A DNA stretch of 64,000 nucleotides. Source: Maea johnstoni (lineage: Eukaryota; Annelida; Polychaeta; Spionida; Magelonidae). The notes under the pieces were generated by a model. It saw only the letters and a program-made list of their open reading frames with translations, was not told the DNA's origin and made no database searches. Location: contig OZ012685.1 of NCBI GenBank assembly GCA_963942565.1, forward strand, positions 54,941,823-55,005,822. Reading direction: 5' to 3'. Position numbers and translations under genes: made by a program. Below, piece after piece: positions 33,201 to 42,743 of the stretch. Position 1 is the first letter of the stretch; each line of letters opens with the position of its first letter.

Positions 33201-35216
33201 TGAATTTTGAAGTAAGCATTTAATTCAGAAAGAGAAATTAAAAAAATGAGGAACATTTTTTTCTCTTGAAAACTCAGAGAAATCATAATTTGTTTATGTT
33301 AGGTGACTTTGTAGAATCACTGTTTGCGTGCCTTTTGTGTTTTGTGCTGTTCTTCCCTGTTTCTTGCTTTCTCCCATATTTCTGTGTACTGATTTCTGTG
33401 TTACTGGATAGAGCCAAACAAATTTGATATCAACAAGTACAATGTACTTTGCCAGGACCTCTCCTGTCTGTCTTTTGGACTGGCAGTTTCCTAAAAAGAA
33501 ACTTCTTTTTAAACAGGCAAAAACTTCTATGGAGAACTTGCGAAATTTATGTTTTTGTTATAAGCCGAGTAGCCAAATCTGGAATGGCAAATATTTTGTG
33601 TCTTCTGTCTTGGACAGGCATTTTAAAAATGCTGGCTAAGACCAATACTAGCGTAAACTTTGAATATAACCCTTATGCTGGTGGTGGCTAGTTTGGCGAT
33701 TACAATATTATTCATTAACTTTAAAAATTTATATTTTTGTTATAAGCTGAGTCGCCAAATCTGGAAGGGCAAATATTTTGTGTCTTCTGTCTTGGACAGG
33801 CATTTTAAAAATGCTGGCTAAGACCCTGGATATCAACCAATACTAGCGTAAACTTTGAATATAACCCTAGTTTGGTGATTACAAAATTATTAATTAACTA
33901 TAAAAATGACTGAAATCTTGGCACATGGGTACTCACCTGAGAGTACTCAGCGAGAGCTATTCAATGAACACCAACATGACAGGGTTTAGATGGTTTTCAA
34001 AAATATTTCTGTCCTTGTTCTTTGGACGAAAGTAGCCGTAGCACTGGAAGGGTAAGATAGCAGGGAGCAACACATGTGAACATGCTATTTGACTCTCCTC
34101 GGCTGCTGAATCATCTGTGTAAGAAATTCATTGGTTTTAACAAGAGTAAAGAAAAAGTGGCCATTCTTTGCAAAAATAATAATATTCTGAATTTTTAAGT
34201 CTGCATTTGATTCAGAAAGTCAAATTAGACAAAAAGAATGAAAGTTTTTTTGGATAACTAATAGAGAAATCATAATTTGTTATGTTTTGTTGGCTTAGTA
34301 GAATTGATGTTTGTGTGCCTTTTGTGTTTGAGTTCTGTTCTTCCCTGTTTCTTGCTTTCTCTCCTTGCCTTGTTTTCCTTTCTAGGGTGTTAAGTGGTAT
34401 CTCATGTTTAACATGATAAGATAAAAATGTTAACTTACTAGCTTCTTCATTGCTGATGATTTGAAAAAATGGGCAATTTGTAAAATTCTGTAGAGCAAGT
34501 AGGTTTAAAAGTCACTAAGTTCTTGTATGTATTTGTTATAGGCTTCTTTATTGTGTGATTGCTTATAAATATAAATCTTTTGCAATTGTTGAGATATGTT
34601 ACTTGTCTTGTTTTTAAACAATTTAAAATTTGAGAAGGATTGGTTCTTGTACATCAATGATATGAATGACAGTGTATGAGTAGATAGATATCTGTATGTT
34701 TAAATATCAGAATATTTCATAAGAATGGATTCCTTAAGAGGGGGGTTGGTATTCCCCCTTATTCTGCTGGTGGCTAATTTGACCAATGCAAAATGATGCA
34801 AAAAAAACCCTGAAAAATCCCTGAAACCCTGGCATATGGGTACTCATCTCAAAGTACTCAGCGAGTGCTATCCGGTGAAAAGCATCACGACAGGGTTGAG
34901 ATGGCTTTTAAAAATCTTTGCATCCTTGTTCTTTGTATGAAAGTAGCCACAGCATTGCAAGGGTAAAGAGGGGGTTTGGTATTTTAAAAAATGAAAGAAA
35001 TTGACAAGATATTTGTATCTGTATATGCTTTGTCCTCTTTATATTTATTGGTTCATAATTCATTGATTTTTTTATTATATTCATTGACATAATCGGAAAT
35101 CATTTTAAAGAAAGGTATGTTTTTTCCTCCTGCAGCGCCCAAGGCCCAGCCCGGATAAGTTTGTGAAGCCGGCAGCACCAGTTGGCATGGACACAACAAT
35201 GAAACCCAAAACCTAG
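12645..35216 (+). CDS. CCDC6: CCDC6 orthologue, coiled-coil domain protein 6 (9 exons, 451 aa)
   Basis: CDS join: 12645-12866, 15148-15297, 25874-26002, 26981-27084, 27730-27887, 28338-28494, 30014-30165, 31831-32033, 35136-35216; all introns GT-AG and frame kept throughout. Human CCDC6 (474 aa) is a cytosolic and nuclear coiled-coil protein linked to the DNA-damage checkpoint and fused to RET in thyroid cancer. The match runs from MADSAS through a coiled coil (about 25-305), the [11 protein letters not shown] phosphosite block (Ser213, Ser217), [15 protein letters not shown], and [11 protein letters not shown], into a Pro/Ser-rich tail. The human Gly-rich N-terminal stretch is absent. The tail is shorter and differs after residue 358. 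Intron 2 is 10.6 kb. Tandem copies of exon borders surround exons 3, 5, 6 and 7. Confidence 0.93.
14015..14244. mobile_element. TTAA-flanked MITE, family B
   Basis: Ends are TTAACCCATTCACACTC and GAGTGTGGATGGGTTAA, an imperfect terminal inverted repeat. The TTAA duplication plus CCC termini is the piggyBac pattern. The interior has TTTCTCCTTCAAATATTTTC, shared by the other family B copies. Confidence 0.8.
14725..14957. mobile_element. family B MITE
   Basis: Ends CAACCCATTAATGCTCAC and CATTAATGGGTTAA. One TTAA border has mutated to TCAA. Confidence 0.7.
15148..15297 (+). CDS. CCDC6: CCDC6 exon 2 (residues 75-124)
   Basis: Coiled coil [18 protein letters not shown] to [11 protein letters not shown], close to human. 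Acceptor TTGTTACAG, donor GTACGTG. Confidence 0.95.
16601..17325. repeat. 188-bp tandem array, about four units
   Basis: Units start TGTCACTGATATCGCTAAGA at 16601, 16790, 16977 and 17166 (spacing 189, 187, 189). The first three are very alike; the last diverges near its end. No coding content. Confidence 0.95.
18400..18916. mobile_element. family C MITE (CTTAGCCAG ends), nested or doubled
   Basis: Begins GTCTTAGCCAGCAGGGCGTC and ends AAATCCTGGCTAAGAC. A second start (GTCTTAGCCCGCAGGGG) at about 18611 shows an internal partial duplication. It interrupts family B sequence (TTAACCCTTCCATGCCTG at 18372). Confidence 0.7.
19455..19659. mobile_element. family B MITE, shares TTAA with its neighbour
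   Basis: Ends GGGTTAACCCTGG and GCATGAATGGATTAACCC. The right TTAA is also the left border of the next copy. Confidence 0.65.
19656..19901. mobile_element. family B MITE
   Basis: Ends TTAACCCATTCATGCCTG and CAGGCATGAATGGGTTAA, a near-perfect inverted pair with TTAA on both sides. Confidence 0.85.
20868..21225. mobile_element. family A MITE split by a LINE tail
   Basis: Starts TTAACCCTTCCAATGCTG and ends AACATAAGGGTTAA. It is longer than other family A copies because a 154-bp LINE tail sits at 21050-21203. Confidence 0.85.
21050..21203 (+). mobile_element. LINE 3' tail inserted in a MITE, 8-bp target duplication
   Basis: Flanked by AAATTAGC at 21042-21049 and 21204-21211. The tail is CTACAGTCAATAAATATACA then ATACAA repeats, like the tail near 56330. 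Heavily 5'-truncated. Confidence 0.85.
21402..21647. mobile_element. MITE with CAGGGTGCAACATA ends, copy 1
   Basis: Left end CAGGGTGCAACATAG, right end GTTATGTTGCACGCTG, complementary with few mismatches. CAG-type ends recall hAT elements, but no 8-bp duplication is visible. Repeats ACTTGCCGAGC and GGGCAAG internally. Confidence 0.75.
22145..22177. repeat. poly-C tract
   Basis: About 30 C residues in the subterminal GC-rich part of the 2.4-kb element. Likely length-variable. Confidence 0.95.
22227..23067. mobile_element. MITE sequence related to 10835-10995
   Basis: Starts TTAAAGGCTCACATACATAT and ends AAGTTCCCCTTTAAA. The middle contains CACTCCACAAGTGGAGTG, a palindrome at about 22994-23011. 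Probably two related copies merged; borders are approximate. Confidence 0.45.
23705..23952. mobile_element. MITE with CAGGGTGCAACA ends, copy 2
   Basis: Same ends and interior as 21402-21647, but nested in the 2.4-kb element, so it inserted later than that element. Confidence 0.75.
25180..25485. mobile_element. family C MITE
   Basis: GTCTTAGCCAGGATTTAGAA at the left and CCCTGCTGGCTAAGACC at the right. The interior repeats TTGGGTGTCC on both strands. Confidence 0.8.
25496..25800. mobile_element. family D MITE, CTTAGCCAG ends but different interior
   Basis: Starts GGTCTTAGCCAGTATTTCAA and ends near CCCAGCTAAGTCCCTG. The interior, with GCCTGCCGAAAAAGG, resembles 33440-33640 in reverse. Confidence 0.6.
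25874..26002 (+). CDS. CCDC6: CCDC6 exon 3 (residues 125-167)
   Basis: Coiled coil [17 protein letters not shown] to SKQATLEQ. Acceptor TATTTTCAG, donor GTCTGTTC, a weak non-consensus donor. The last 15 bases plus donor are duplicated 63 bp downstream. Confidence 0.93.
25988..26270 (+). repeat. duplicated exon 3 donor region
   Basis: GCCACACTCGAGCAGGTCTG at 25988 recurs as GCCACACTCAAGCAGGTCTG at 26051, followed in both by CTCAG...AGCATACTGTACAT. A third, intronic piece (GTCTGTTCACTTCTCAGC) starts at about 26216. Confidence 0.85.
26271..26484. mobile_element. family A MITE
   Basis: TTAACCCCTCCAATGCTGAG to AGCAGCATAAGGGTTCAA; interior AACCATCTAAACCCTGTCAT. In CCDC6 intron 3. Confidence 0.8.
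26981..27084 (+). CDS. CCDC6: CCDC6 exon 4 (residues 168-202)
   Basis: Coiled coil [18 protein letters not shown] to KLEAEK; ends on the first two bases of Arg202. Acceptor TTGTTTATTAG, donor GTGAAT. Confidence 0.95.
27590..27729 (+). repeat. repeated exon 5 acceptor and TTCCTAATAAGG motifs
   Basis: The acceptor tract GATTGTCTTGTAG of exon 5 (27717-27729) also occurs at 27624-27636, and shortened (GATTGTCTAG) at 27662. Between them TTCCTAATAAGG-type motifs recur at least five times. Confidence 0.8.
27730..27887 (+). CDS. CCDC6: CCDC6 exon 5 (residues 202-255)
   Basis: Contains [17 protein letters not shown], matching the human block with Ser240 and Ser244, then [17 protein letters not shown]. 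Donor GTAAGTT after GCTGAGC; ends on the first base of His255. Confidence 0.95.
27865..28045 (+). repeat. duplicated exon 5 donor region
   Basis: Exon-end CTTCACAAGCTGAG at 27873 recurs at 27948, each followed by a GT(T)AAGTTACACAT-type donor. A third trace (GATAAGTTGTGATTAGC) lies near 28023. Confidence 0.8.
28338..28494 (+). CDS. CCDC6: CCDC6 exon 6 (residues 255-307)
   Basis: [20 protein letters not shown] to [14 protein letters not shown], one of the best-conserved parts of the family. Ends AAAG before GTACAC. Its last 45 bases and this donor form the repeat unit of the downstream array. Confidence 0.95.
28450..29523 (+). repeat. 91-bp array: 11 extra copies of exon 6 end plus mini-intron
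   Basis: The donor GT lies at 28495 and recurs every 91 bp to 29496 (28586, 28677, 28768, 28859, 28950, 29041, 29132, 29223, 29314, 29405), with no indel. Each unit has 46 bp starting GTACACTACATGA and ending TTTCAAGCAG, then 45 bp equal to the end of exon 6. The exonic part keeps frame if spliced ([15 protein letters not shown]). Units vary at few sites: CAC as in exon 6 in the last two, CTC in the others, and one Asp to Tyr. Without splicing, each frame stops at once (RYTT then stop). Confidence 0.97.
29524..29655. mobile_element. truncated family A MITE
   Basis: AACCATCTAAACCCTTTCAT and neighbouring bases match family A interiors, but both ends are missing. It abuts the 91-bp array. Confidence 0.6.
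29880..29953 (+). repeat. decayed duplicate of the exon 7 acceptor region
   Basis: ATTCATCTGCTTTTTGTTCC followed by AAACACTTCAATGATATGAC matches the real exon 7 border 106 bp downstream. The acceptor GCAGACAC has become CCAAACAC, so it is probably unusable. Confidence 0.85.
30014..30165 (+). CDS. CCDC6: CCDC6 exon 7 (residues 307-358)
   Basis: Completes Arg307, then [20 protein letters not shown] and [19 protein letters not shown], the start of the human Pro/Ser tail. Acceptor TTTGTTGCAG; donor GTACAG after CCCAG. Reading on would enter an intronic CAA repeat encoding Gln, so the donor position matters. Confidence 0.85.
30176..30211 (+). repeat. (CAA/CAG)n in intron 7
   Basis: About 11 CAG/CAA codons directly after the exon 7 donor. 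If the donor were skipped, the protein would gain a Gln run and then end in the intron. Confidence 0.9.
30285..30510. repeat. about 74-bp tandem repeat, three units
   Basis: TCTTCGTTCAGTCTCTTGAT, TCTTTATTCAGTCTCTAAAT and TCTTCATTCAGTCTCTTAAA open successive units, each with TTCTTTRTTGCAC and a TTAG(G/C)G end. Confidence 0.8.
30511..31430. other. CCDC6 intron 7, unassigned part
   Basis: No exon or named repeat recognised. Confidence 0.5.
31431..31748. mobile_element. family C MITE
   Basis: GTCTTAGCCAGCAGGGCATC to TATGCTGGCTAAGAC. It ends 82 bp before exon 8. Confidence 0.8.
31831..32033 (+). CDS. CCDC6: CCDC6 exon 8 (residues 358-425)
   Basis: [17 protein letters not shown] then [18 protein letters not shown], a CxxC-bearing stretch I do not recall in human CCDC6, then [17 protein letters not shown]. 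Acceptor CTCATTCCAG; an upstream AG at 31796-31797 would add 33 in-frame bases (11 residues). Donor GTATGG. Less certain than exons 1-7. Confidence 0.75.
33430..33650. mobile_element. family D MITE
   Basis: Left part CCAGGACCTCTCCTGTCTGT; right end AAAAATGCTGGCTAAGACC. The interior resembles the reverse of 25496-25800. Confidence 0.55.
33540..33900. repeat. roughly 190-bp tandem duplication over MITE ends
   Basis: TTTATGTTTTTGTTATAAGC to CTAGCGTAAACTTTGAATAT occurs at 33546-33667 and again at 33728-33862. It copied the right end of the family D MITE and the left border of a family A MITE. Confidence 0.8.
33666..34055. mobile_element. family A MITE, interrupted by the duplication
   Basis: Reverse orientation: ATAACCCTTATGCTGGTGGT to AGCACTGGAAGGGTAA. 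Confidence 0.65.
34755..34967. mobile_element. family A MITE
   Basis: CCCCCTTATTCTGCTGGTGG to AGCATTGCAAGGGTAA; TTAA borders have decayed. Confidence 0.7.
35136..35216 (+). CDS. CCDC6: CCDC6 exon 9, last coding exon (residues 426-451)
   Basis: [15 protein letters not shown] matches human RSNSPDKFKRPTPPP in position. Acceptor TTTTCCTCCTGCAG, stop TAG at 35214-35216. The human poly-Pro end is missing. Confidence 0.85.
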   Translation, partial: RPRPSPDKFVKPAAPVGMDTTMKPKT

Positions 35217-36031
35217 GAGGGCGGCCCGAGGAAACGAACTCTTGCTTAGTCTTTCTGGCCAATACTACTGTAGCTTACTGTGATCTGTGTAGGAGCCCTC
35301 GATTGACCACCCAGGACCAGGCCTTTGCCGCAACAGGATCAGCAACCGGATACTACCACTGAGCTTAGATGAATAAAAACAAGTGGATATGGAACCAGCT
35401 GGTAAACCTGAACAAGCTGGCTGCGGCAAATAGCCCAAAAGTTGTGTTCTGCACTTGGCGGTGCACAAGTTTCTCAGTAATGTAAATGATACGAGAGCCC
35501 TCATTGGTCTTTGTCTCCTAGTGACATCACTCTTAGGCCAGATTCGGGACCCCTGGCATAGCCAGTTCTTCACCCTAGGGTATAAAGTAATTGATCTCTC
35601 GCTACATATCCATTCTTTCATTCATCTAAGCACTAAGCTTACATTTGACTTGCATGCAAGTCTTGTCTTGACCTTCACCTCACCTTTGAACTGGACCTTA
35701 GCATCAGTTTTGACATCAAAATCGGCCGAAGGAACAGTGTGGATTTTTCAATAACTAATTGTACAAAAAAGTATTTTACATTCATTTATGGAAGCGGTCC
35801 GGCCATTGGAGTATTTGGAAAGTCAATATAGGATTGTGACTAGATTGAAATATATTACAGGCATGGCATCTATTTGATCTTAGTAGTGTGGGGCCGTGTT
35901 TTAGTGATGGTGAATTTTCAACGATAATAGCATGATTATTTATAAAGAAAAAGTAAAATGAAATGGTGAACATTTTGAACTGGCATGATTTATGATGAGA
36001 AAAGGAAAATGTTGCTAATCAATCATAACAT
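35217..36031. other. CCDC6 3' UTR start and flank
   Basis: The 3' UTR begins here; its end is not determined. The SINE at 35368 offers the first AATAAA (about 35372), so the transcript may use a SINE-borne signal. Further AATAAA motifs lie near 37446 and 38804. Confidence 0.45.
35368..35630 (+). mobile_element. SINE body lacking its tRNA-like head
   Basis: GATGAATAAAAACAAGTGGA to CATTCTTTCATTCATCTAAG, matching the 3' half of the SINE at 11139-11596. Likely in the CCDC6 3' UTR. Confidence 0.8.
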
Positions 36032-36225
36032 TTAACCCTTATGCTGCTGTTGGCTAGTAAGGCCACAATAAAATGATGCAAAAAAACCTGAAAAATGAAT
36101 GAAACCCTGGTACATAGGTACTCATCTGAGAGAGCTCAGCGAGAGCTATCCAATGAATACCAACATGACAGGATTTGGATGGTTTTTGCTTTCAACGAAA
36201 ATAGCCTCAGCATTGAAAGTGTTAA
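36032..36225. mobile_element. family A MITE
   Basis: TTAACCCTTATGCTGCTGTT to CAGCATTGAAAGTGTTAA, TTAA on both sides. Confidence 0.8.
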
Positions 36226-37134
36226 GGCAACTTGTACAAGGTGTGTTCATGTTTGGTGGGCCTGTAGTGTGTGTGTTTGTCAATCGAGGGCTTATTCTAC
36301 AGCCTGTACGTATCTTCCTGTTTCTATCCTCTAGAGCTGTGATGCGGGGCAGAGCTTGATACTGAGTGGGCGAAAAAAAAAATAAATAGCGGTGACAATG
36401 TGGAAAATGTACAGAAAATACCATTGTGTATTAGAAACAAGATCTTGATTAAAATCAGAAATGTAACCTATCAGGAATTTCGAGGATCATCCATACTTTT
36501 AATGATGTGCATCTAAACGAGAATTACCATCCTATAAATTGCTTTGTTTAGAACCTTTAATTACAAAGCTTTCACTACTAGAATTAAAAACATTTGTTAT
36601 CTTAGCAAGTGGGGGAGACAGCATACATGTAACAAATACGAAAAGACATCGTTTTATAGTCATAAGTTACCTTTAATGATTTGCTTGCTTGTATGTGAAC
36701 ATATCTCTATAAAAACATGTTCAAAATATCCTTATGTACAGGTATGCGTTAAAGCGTAGTCTTTAGGATAAATGAACTACCTGAAAAGGACACTCATAGT
36801 TACCCTGCATCCTATTGTACCTGCAATAATTATGTCGTCATCATTTGCTTCTTGCTTGATGTGAAGTGGTCAGGGATTGTGTTTTGCATACAGAGCCTTA
36901 ATTGGATCTTATCACAGTTCTAGAAAAGTTGCCATATTAGCTGTTGGTTCCTTACTGTTGCCATGTGTTGTATTTTTATATGAAGCCACAACTAGAAGCT
37001 GAGGGATGGATGATAGCGGTTGCTCTGGTGTATTCTTACACATATATAAACCAGCTCTGTGTACAGAGCTTCCTTTCCTGCCGCATTGAGCTAGGGCAGC
37101 AGGGTACTGCTGTCCCTTGTTGTTGTATGTTATG

Positions 37135-37350
37135 TTAACCCTTATGCTGCTGGTAGCTAACTTGGCCAATACAAAATGATGCAAAAAAAACCCTGAAAAA
37201 TGACTGAACCCCTGGCACATGAGTACTCTTATGAGAGTACTCGGCGAGAGCTATCCAATGAATACCAACAAGACAGGAATGAGATGGTTTTCGAAAATCT
37301 TTGCATCTGGGTGCTTCGGACGAAAGTAGCCCCTGCATTGGAAGTGTTAA
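37135..37350. mobile_element. family A MITE
   Basis: TTAACCCTTATGCTGCTGGT to CATTGGAAGTGTTAA, both TTAA borders intact. Confidence 0.85.
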
Positions 37351-39351
37351 TGCTCTTCATAATGGAATCATTCCTGAGTTCAGGATGTTTTCTCAAGAAA
37401 AGTATCTGTACTGACGGAGATGAATAGTTACAATCCCAGACTGCAAATAAAGACACAGATTCATAGGTACCTTTTATGGCAATTGTTCCCTAGAATATGA
37501 CAATGTATTGTACAAATAGATACAGTTTCAGAGGTACCTTTTAGGACAATTGTTCCCTAGAATTTGACACAAAAATCAGTTCTTGATTAGAAAGAAAGAA
37601 TCCAAAAATATGTATATGAAGAATATTTCCATGGATGTCAAATTTCAAGAGACTTTTCTTGGACTATTTGTGGTTAGGAAAAATCTACGCAGACATGTTG
37701 TGAATATTGTGACAAATTTGTCTCTTGCCATGGGCAATTTGTACCTATTTTAAGATGTATGTATCATTTCTCAAGAAGAGGTTCATTGTGGCATTTGTAT
37801 AATCCTTAAGCATTTATTCAGTTTGTAGCAGATTTTGTGAGTAGGACTAACTGATATTCTTGAATACTTCAACATGTGTGTTTTTCGTAGGTTTTACACG
37901 TCTGTTTTGTAAGTGGTATCATATGCAGTGGGACATCAGGAGCTTTGGGAAAACCAAAACCTTGAAAAAACTCGCACCATGACAACCATATATTTTGACC
38001 TGTTATTTTTAGATATGAAATTTCAAGCGAATAATTGAATTTTCCCTTTCATGAAATTTATAACGATATTTCAAGTTCTGCATTTCCTTAATCAGTAGAT
38101 TTCCTTAATCAGTAATTATTTATAACATTTATCCCAATATCTTGCCATTTCCCTTAAATATTATGCCTCCCTTAACTTTACAATTGCCCGATGTGGACAT
38201 ATAAATCATAGACGAAGTTCAATGTGATGGTTTTGGAATTTCATTTTTAATAGTACATTTATTTTGCCGAGATATGATACATTTGGTGTCATTTTCCTGA
38301 TTATTCTTGTATGAATATTTACTCAATTCTGCCTGTGACAATGGAAACAGAGGGGTCTTGCCTCCTCTTGCTCTGTACATAATGGACAATGGTACTAATC
38401 ATTAGAAACTTTGATTTTTTGCTAATTTAGGGTTTGCTTACCCTTCACCACGTTAACCAGTATGCCGTTTTTGGGTAGAAGCGTGCAGTGTCATTGTTGT
38501 GAATAGGTACTGGGGGGTCTCTTCGGCCTGCCACCACCCTCACCAGCACACAGGTGTCAAATCTAGAGCAGAACTGAGATGTAGAGAGGACAGTTAATTT
38601 ATAATAATATGACTTATGATATGTATTCATTGACATAACTTTATGCAGGGAGCCTGTCTCTCCCTGCCTTGTTTGGTTATTACGAGAAACTATAAAATGC
38701 TTTGTTGTAGTTCGATTGTTTGATCAAATAACTGATTATTTAACCTTAAATATCAGACATTACACGTAGATTTCTTTAGTATATTCTTAAATAATTGTAA
38801 ACAATAAAAATAGTAGTACAAAAGCTTACATCGACAACTTGGAAGTAATTTACTGTTAAATTTCAATGAAAGTAAAAAAAATATATGTAAAGACAGATTC
38901 TTGTCTGGTTTAAGAAAACTAGGCTTGGGAGTGAGCGTGTATAGTAATTTTATTATGGGAAGTTGATTACATCTGAAACTCGGTATGCTATGTGCAGAGT
39001 TGTGAATGTGCTTTTGTTTTATGCTTTTTGATATCTTGTTTGATAGCCTGTTGAACGACAGAATCTAGCTATGCAGTGGGTGAAGAAAAGTGTCTATTGC
39101 CCATCTGGTACATGTATGATTTTGTAAAATTTGTGTATTTGGAAATGTGAGAATAAATTGTTAAGGCTTAAGCTTTTGTGTGGTGACCTCGTTTATCAAG
39201 AAATAACTAAACTCTTCTTTTCCTCTTACTCTTCAAGACTACCTCCACCAGTTAAAGCTGACATCAAAAATATCACATTTCTCCAACTATTATATTCCTC
39301 TAACAAAATAATACTCTTCCAGGAATTTGTATGTGCAATGAATAATGAATA

Positions 39352-39585
39352 TTTCCCATTCACACTCAAGAGTATCTCTAGAGGTATCGTCTGCTACTTT
39401 CATACTTTTGGAAATAATTAGGGAATAAAGCGAAAGTTTGCGAGATATTTCAAGGAGAGTTGTTGTCTATCTTCTGATCAACATTTCTCCTTCAAATGTT
39501 TTCAAAAAAATGCTTTTGTAAGGAAAATATTTCCAAAATCGTCAGGCCTCTTTTCGGCCGCTCTGAGTGTAAAAAGGTCATTTTG
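39352..39585. mobile_element. family B MITE
   Basis: CCCATTCACACTCAAGAGTA to GGCCGCTCTGAGTGTAAAAA. Very like 14015-14244 inside, but the TTAA borders are lost. Confidence 0.75.
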
Positions 39586-40652
39586 TGCCATAAGGCATTT
39601 GCAAAAAGTGTTCATTTGTCATTGTTGAAGAACAATTACAAATCGTAATTATTCTAGGGGAGAGAAGAAAAAGAGGGAGAGTAAAAGCACATACAAAGAG
39701 GACCAAGCGATATTATAGATGCAGGGTATCCATAGACAAATCCACACATCCCCATTCTTTTATAAGGTGAGCAGGGTGCCAACATGGACGAGTCTTAATA
39801 TCCACATGAAATCAGCATCAAACTCCACCTATTAGTGAGGACCATATACCTGGAAAAACAACTGCAAAATCTATTTGCTGTATTATGTGATATCCATCAG
39901 TAGTTGACAATCAATGTTTACCGAAACTGGCCAATCCATCTCAAGACTAACAAGATTTCCATGTGAATTGATGTTCCTGTTCTACTAAAGAGCTTAATTT
40001 GGTAATTTAAGAAGACAGCAACTCCTTAATAGTGGGATCCAGGCTAAATTATTATTTCACAAGTTACTCTTTTTGAATTAGTTCTCTGTCTTTCAGACTT
40101 GGCATAACTAAGGTTCAAATGAGCATCAATATAAAATCAAGACATCACAACATTATAAGTTTCATATATGTATTTTATTTCATTGCCATGGACAAGCTTG
40201 CAAACTGAATATATAATTCCATGGTGTATCTACAGCCAATTTTGTAAAAATAGAAATCAACATTATATGCATGATATATGATAGTGTTTTACACCTATTT
40301 AATATACATGGACTAAGATAAAGGCAATTTCCTGGACTAAGGCCCTAAGGATAAATCTAACAAGTGTACCTTAAATTCTCAGAAATTTAGACCACTCTAT
40401 GAAACTGGGCCACTATTATAATTTTGCAAAATAGTTAATGGGAAATTTCGGGAAACCCTCAATCTCTCGCCAGTTGCTCTTTCACAAAATATGGATCTTG
40501 CTGATGCAACATTTAAGTATTTTCAGAAAACATGGGCCACCCTGAAACCATAAAAATTATTTAAGTATCCCAAATTACTGAGAATTTATGGTAGTTCTTG
40601 TGACTTCTATGCATACAATATAAAAGGCACTGTGCATAATGTGCTGGAGAAG

Positions 40653-40936
40653 GATCTTGGCCAGGGTTTAAAATTGGGCACCCAAAATTGGCAATTTAAA
40701 ATTTTTGGGGGTGTCCTATTTTTAAAGGGAGATCACAAAAATGTATTTAGTCCTTATAATAATGCTTACCATGCTTATTAAGTGTCATAGGAATAGAATT
40801 AAGGTGACAAAATTTAATTATATTCTTTTAAATTGACATTTTTATATATTTATTACAAATAAAATTGGGTGTCCTGAGGGATGATTTTATAGGGTTAGAG
40901 TGTCCAAATGACGCCAAGACTATGTTGGTTAAGACT
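40653..40936. mobile_element. family C MITE, diverged
   Basis: ATCTTGGCCAGGGTTTAAAA to CTATGTTGGTTAAGACT; older than the other copies judging by changed ends. Confidence 0.65.
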
Positions 40937-41637
40937 GTGCTGGAGAATTTGTTTATAGGAAGCACAACTATCTTTAACCCATTCTAGCCAGCACTGGGTC
41001 AAAAGACCTGCCTATTTTGGTGAATTATTTTAGGGCAAAAGCATATTTAGAAAATATCTCTAAGAAAACATCTATCAGTTACACAGCGACAATCTCCATT
41101 TATATAATTTCAATCCACATTGCCAAGTTCCTTTCTTAGCACCTAAACTTTTTAAAAAACATAACTAAAGAAAATATATTCCATGTGAACTCTTTGCGTA
41201 ATAGGGTTGAATTTATTGACTTGGGTGTTTTAAGTTACCAGAAGGACAAAGAAGTAATTTCCATGCTCTAATAGAAATATTTCTGAAATAGCTGATGACA
41301 CTTTAATGTGACTACTAAATACACATATCTTTCATAAGCTCCCTGAATCTCTTCATTCCAACCCAATAATCGGCAAAAGTGCTAGATCATTGCTGCAAAT
41401 AATCTGATAATCAGCTATGATACCAAGATATGAAAAATTGCAAATACAATGTACACTATGCCATGACTCAATCGTGCATGTAGCTCCTGTTCTACTTACA
41501 TATAGCCTTCATAAAACAGTGCCACTGGGACTTTCAATCTGCATCAGGAATTATAGTCTCAAATTAACCTTTTCAGACTATTAAAGTGCTCAGAAATTAT
41601 GCAAATATACTGTAGACAATGTAAATATTGCAGCAGT

Positions 41638-41849
41638 ATAACCCTTATGTTGCTGGTGGCTAATTAAGCTATTACAAAATGATGCAAAAAACCTGAAAAA
41701 TGACTGAACCCTCGCACATGGGTACTCATCCGTGAGTACTCAGTGAGAACTATTCAATGAACACCAACATGACAGGGTTCAGATGCCTTTCAAAAATCAT
41801 TGCCTTCTTGTGCTTTGGATGAAAGTAGCCTCAGCATTGGAAGGGCTAA
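41638..41849. mobile_element. family A MITE
   Basis: ATAACCCTTATGTTGCTGGT to CAGCATTGGAAGGGCTAA. Confidence 0.75.
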
Positions 41850-42122
41850 ATTGCACAGAAAGTACTGAATACCTTGTTACATTTGCGCGTATTGCACTTG
41901 GCAGGAATCTACATTTGATGCACAGTTGAACTTTTGCCTACGGGTGTTGAATGACAAGCTATCATGTCAGCATGTTGTACAATACTAGCATAGGGATCAT
42001 ATGCCCAAATAAAGGTGAGCAGTTAAATAAATGCACACATTATTGGTATGCCTTGATTAAACTGCTGCAATATTAACACGGTATATAGTATGCAAATATC
42101 TTAACGTCTACTGTATACAGCG

Positions 42123-42340
42123 TTAACCCTTCCAATGCTGAGGCTACTTGTGTCCAAAGCACAAGAATGCAAAAAAACTTTTAAAAACCATCTAAACCCT
42201 GCCATATCGATATTCATTGGAAAGCTCTCGCTGAGTACTTTCAGATGAGTACTCATGTGCCAAGGTTTCAGTCATTTTTAAAGTGTTTTTTTGCATCATT
42301 TTGTATTGGCCCAATTAGCCACCAGCAGTTTAAGGGTTTA
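42123..42340. mobile_element. family A MITE, opposite orientation
   Basis: TTAACCCTTCCAATGCTGAG to CACCAGCAGTTTAAGGGTTT. Confidence 0.8.
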
Positions 42341-42743
42341 TTGCAGCAGTTTATCAATGCATATTTCGCGCTTCCCCCAAATCCACACTTATATAAATCT
42401 GCGCACCATTACTTATACATTACTTATACATCTAGTCCCTATGCTATTATCGTTCAATATGCTGACATTATAGCTTGTCATTCAAAGCCAGTATGCAAAA
42501 ATTAAACTGTGCATCAAAGGCAGCTGCCTGCTTAGCAGGTTATTTCATATGCCCAAAATTAACATGGAATACAGTATATTTCAAAGTTTTTTTTTATGTC
42601 CTCAATGAGCAAACAGTTAAGAGACAATGCTCCTTCAAAAGTTTATGAAATAATGCAATGCTTTCTGTGACAGCGCCAGGCTGTCTGACCTCTAAGTACT
42701 CTGTGGTCTGTACATGAAAGGTTTACATTTTGTATCTATCTAG

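Larger units (their letters stand above)
32034..35135. other. CCDC6 intron 8
   Basis: Contains a poly-C tract (32157-32177), MITE copies and a short tandem duplication listed separately. Around 32640-32820 the phrases GTCCGTCATAT/ATATGACGGACC repeat on both strands, suggesting another inverted-repeat element. Confidence 0.5.
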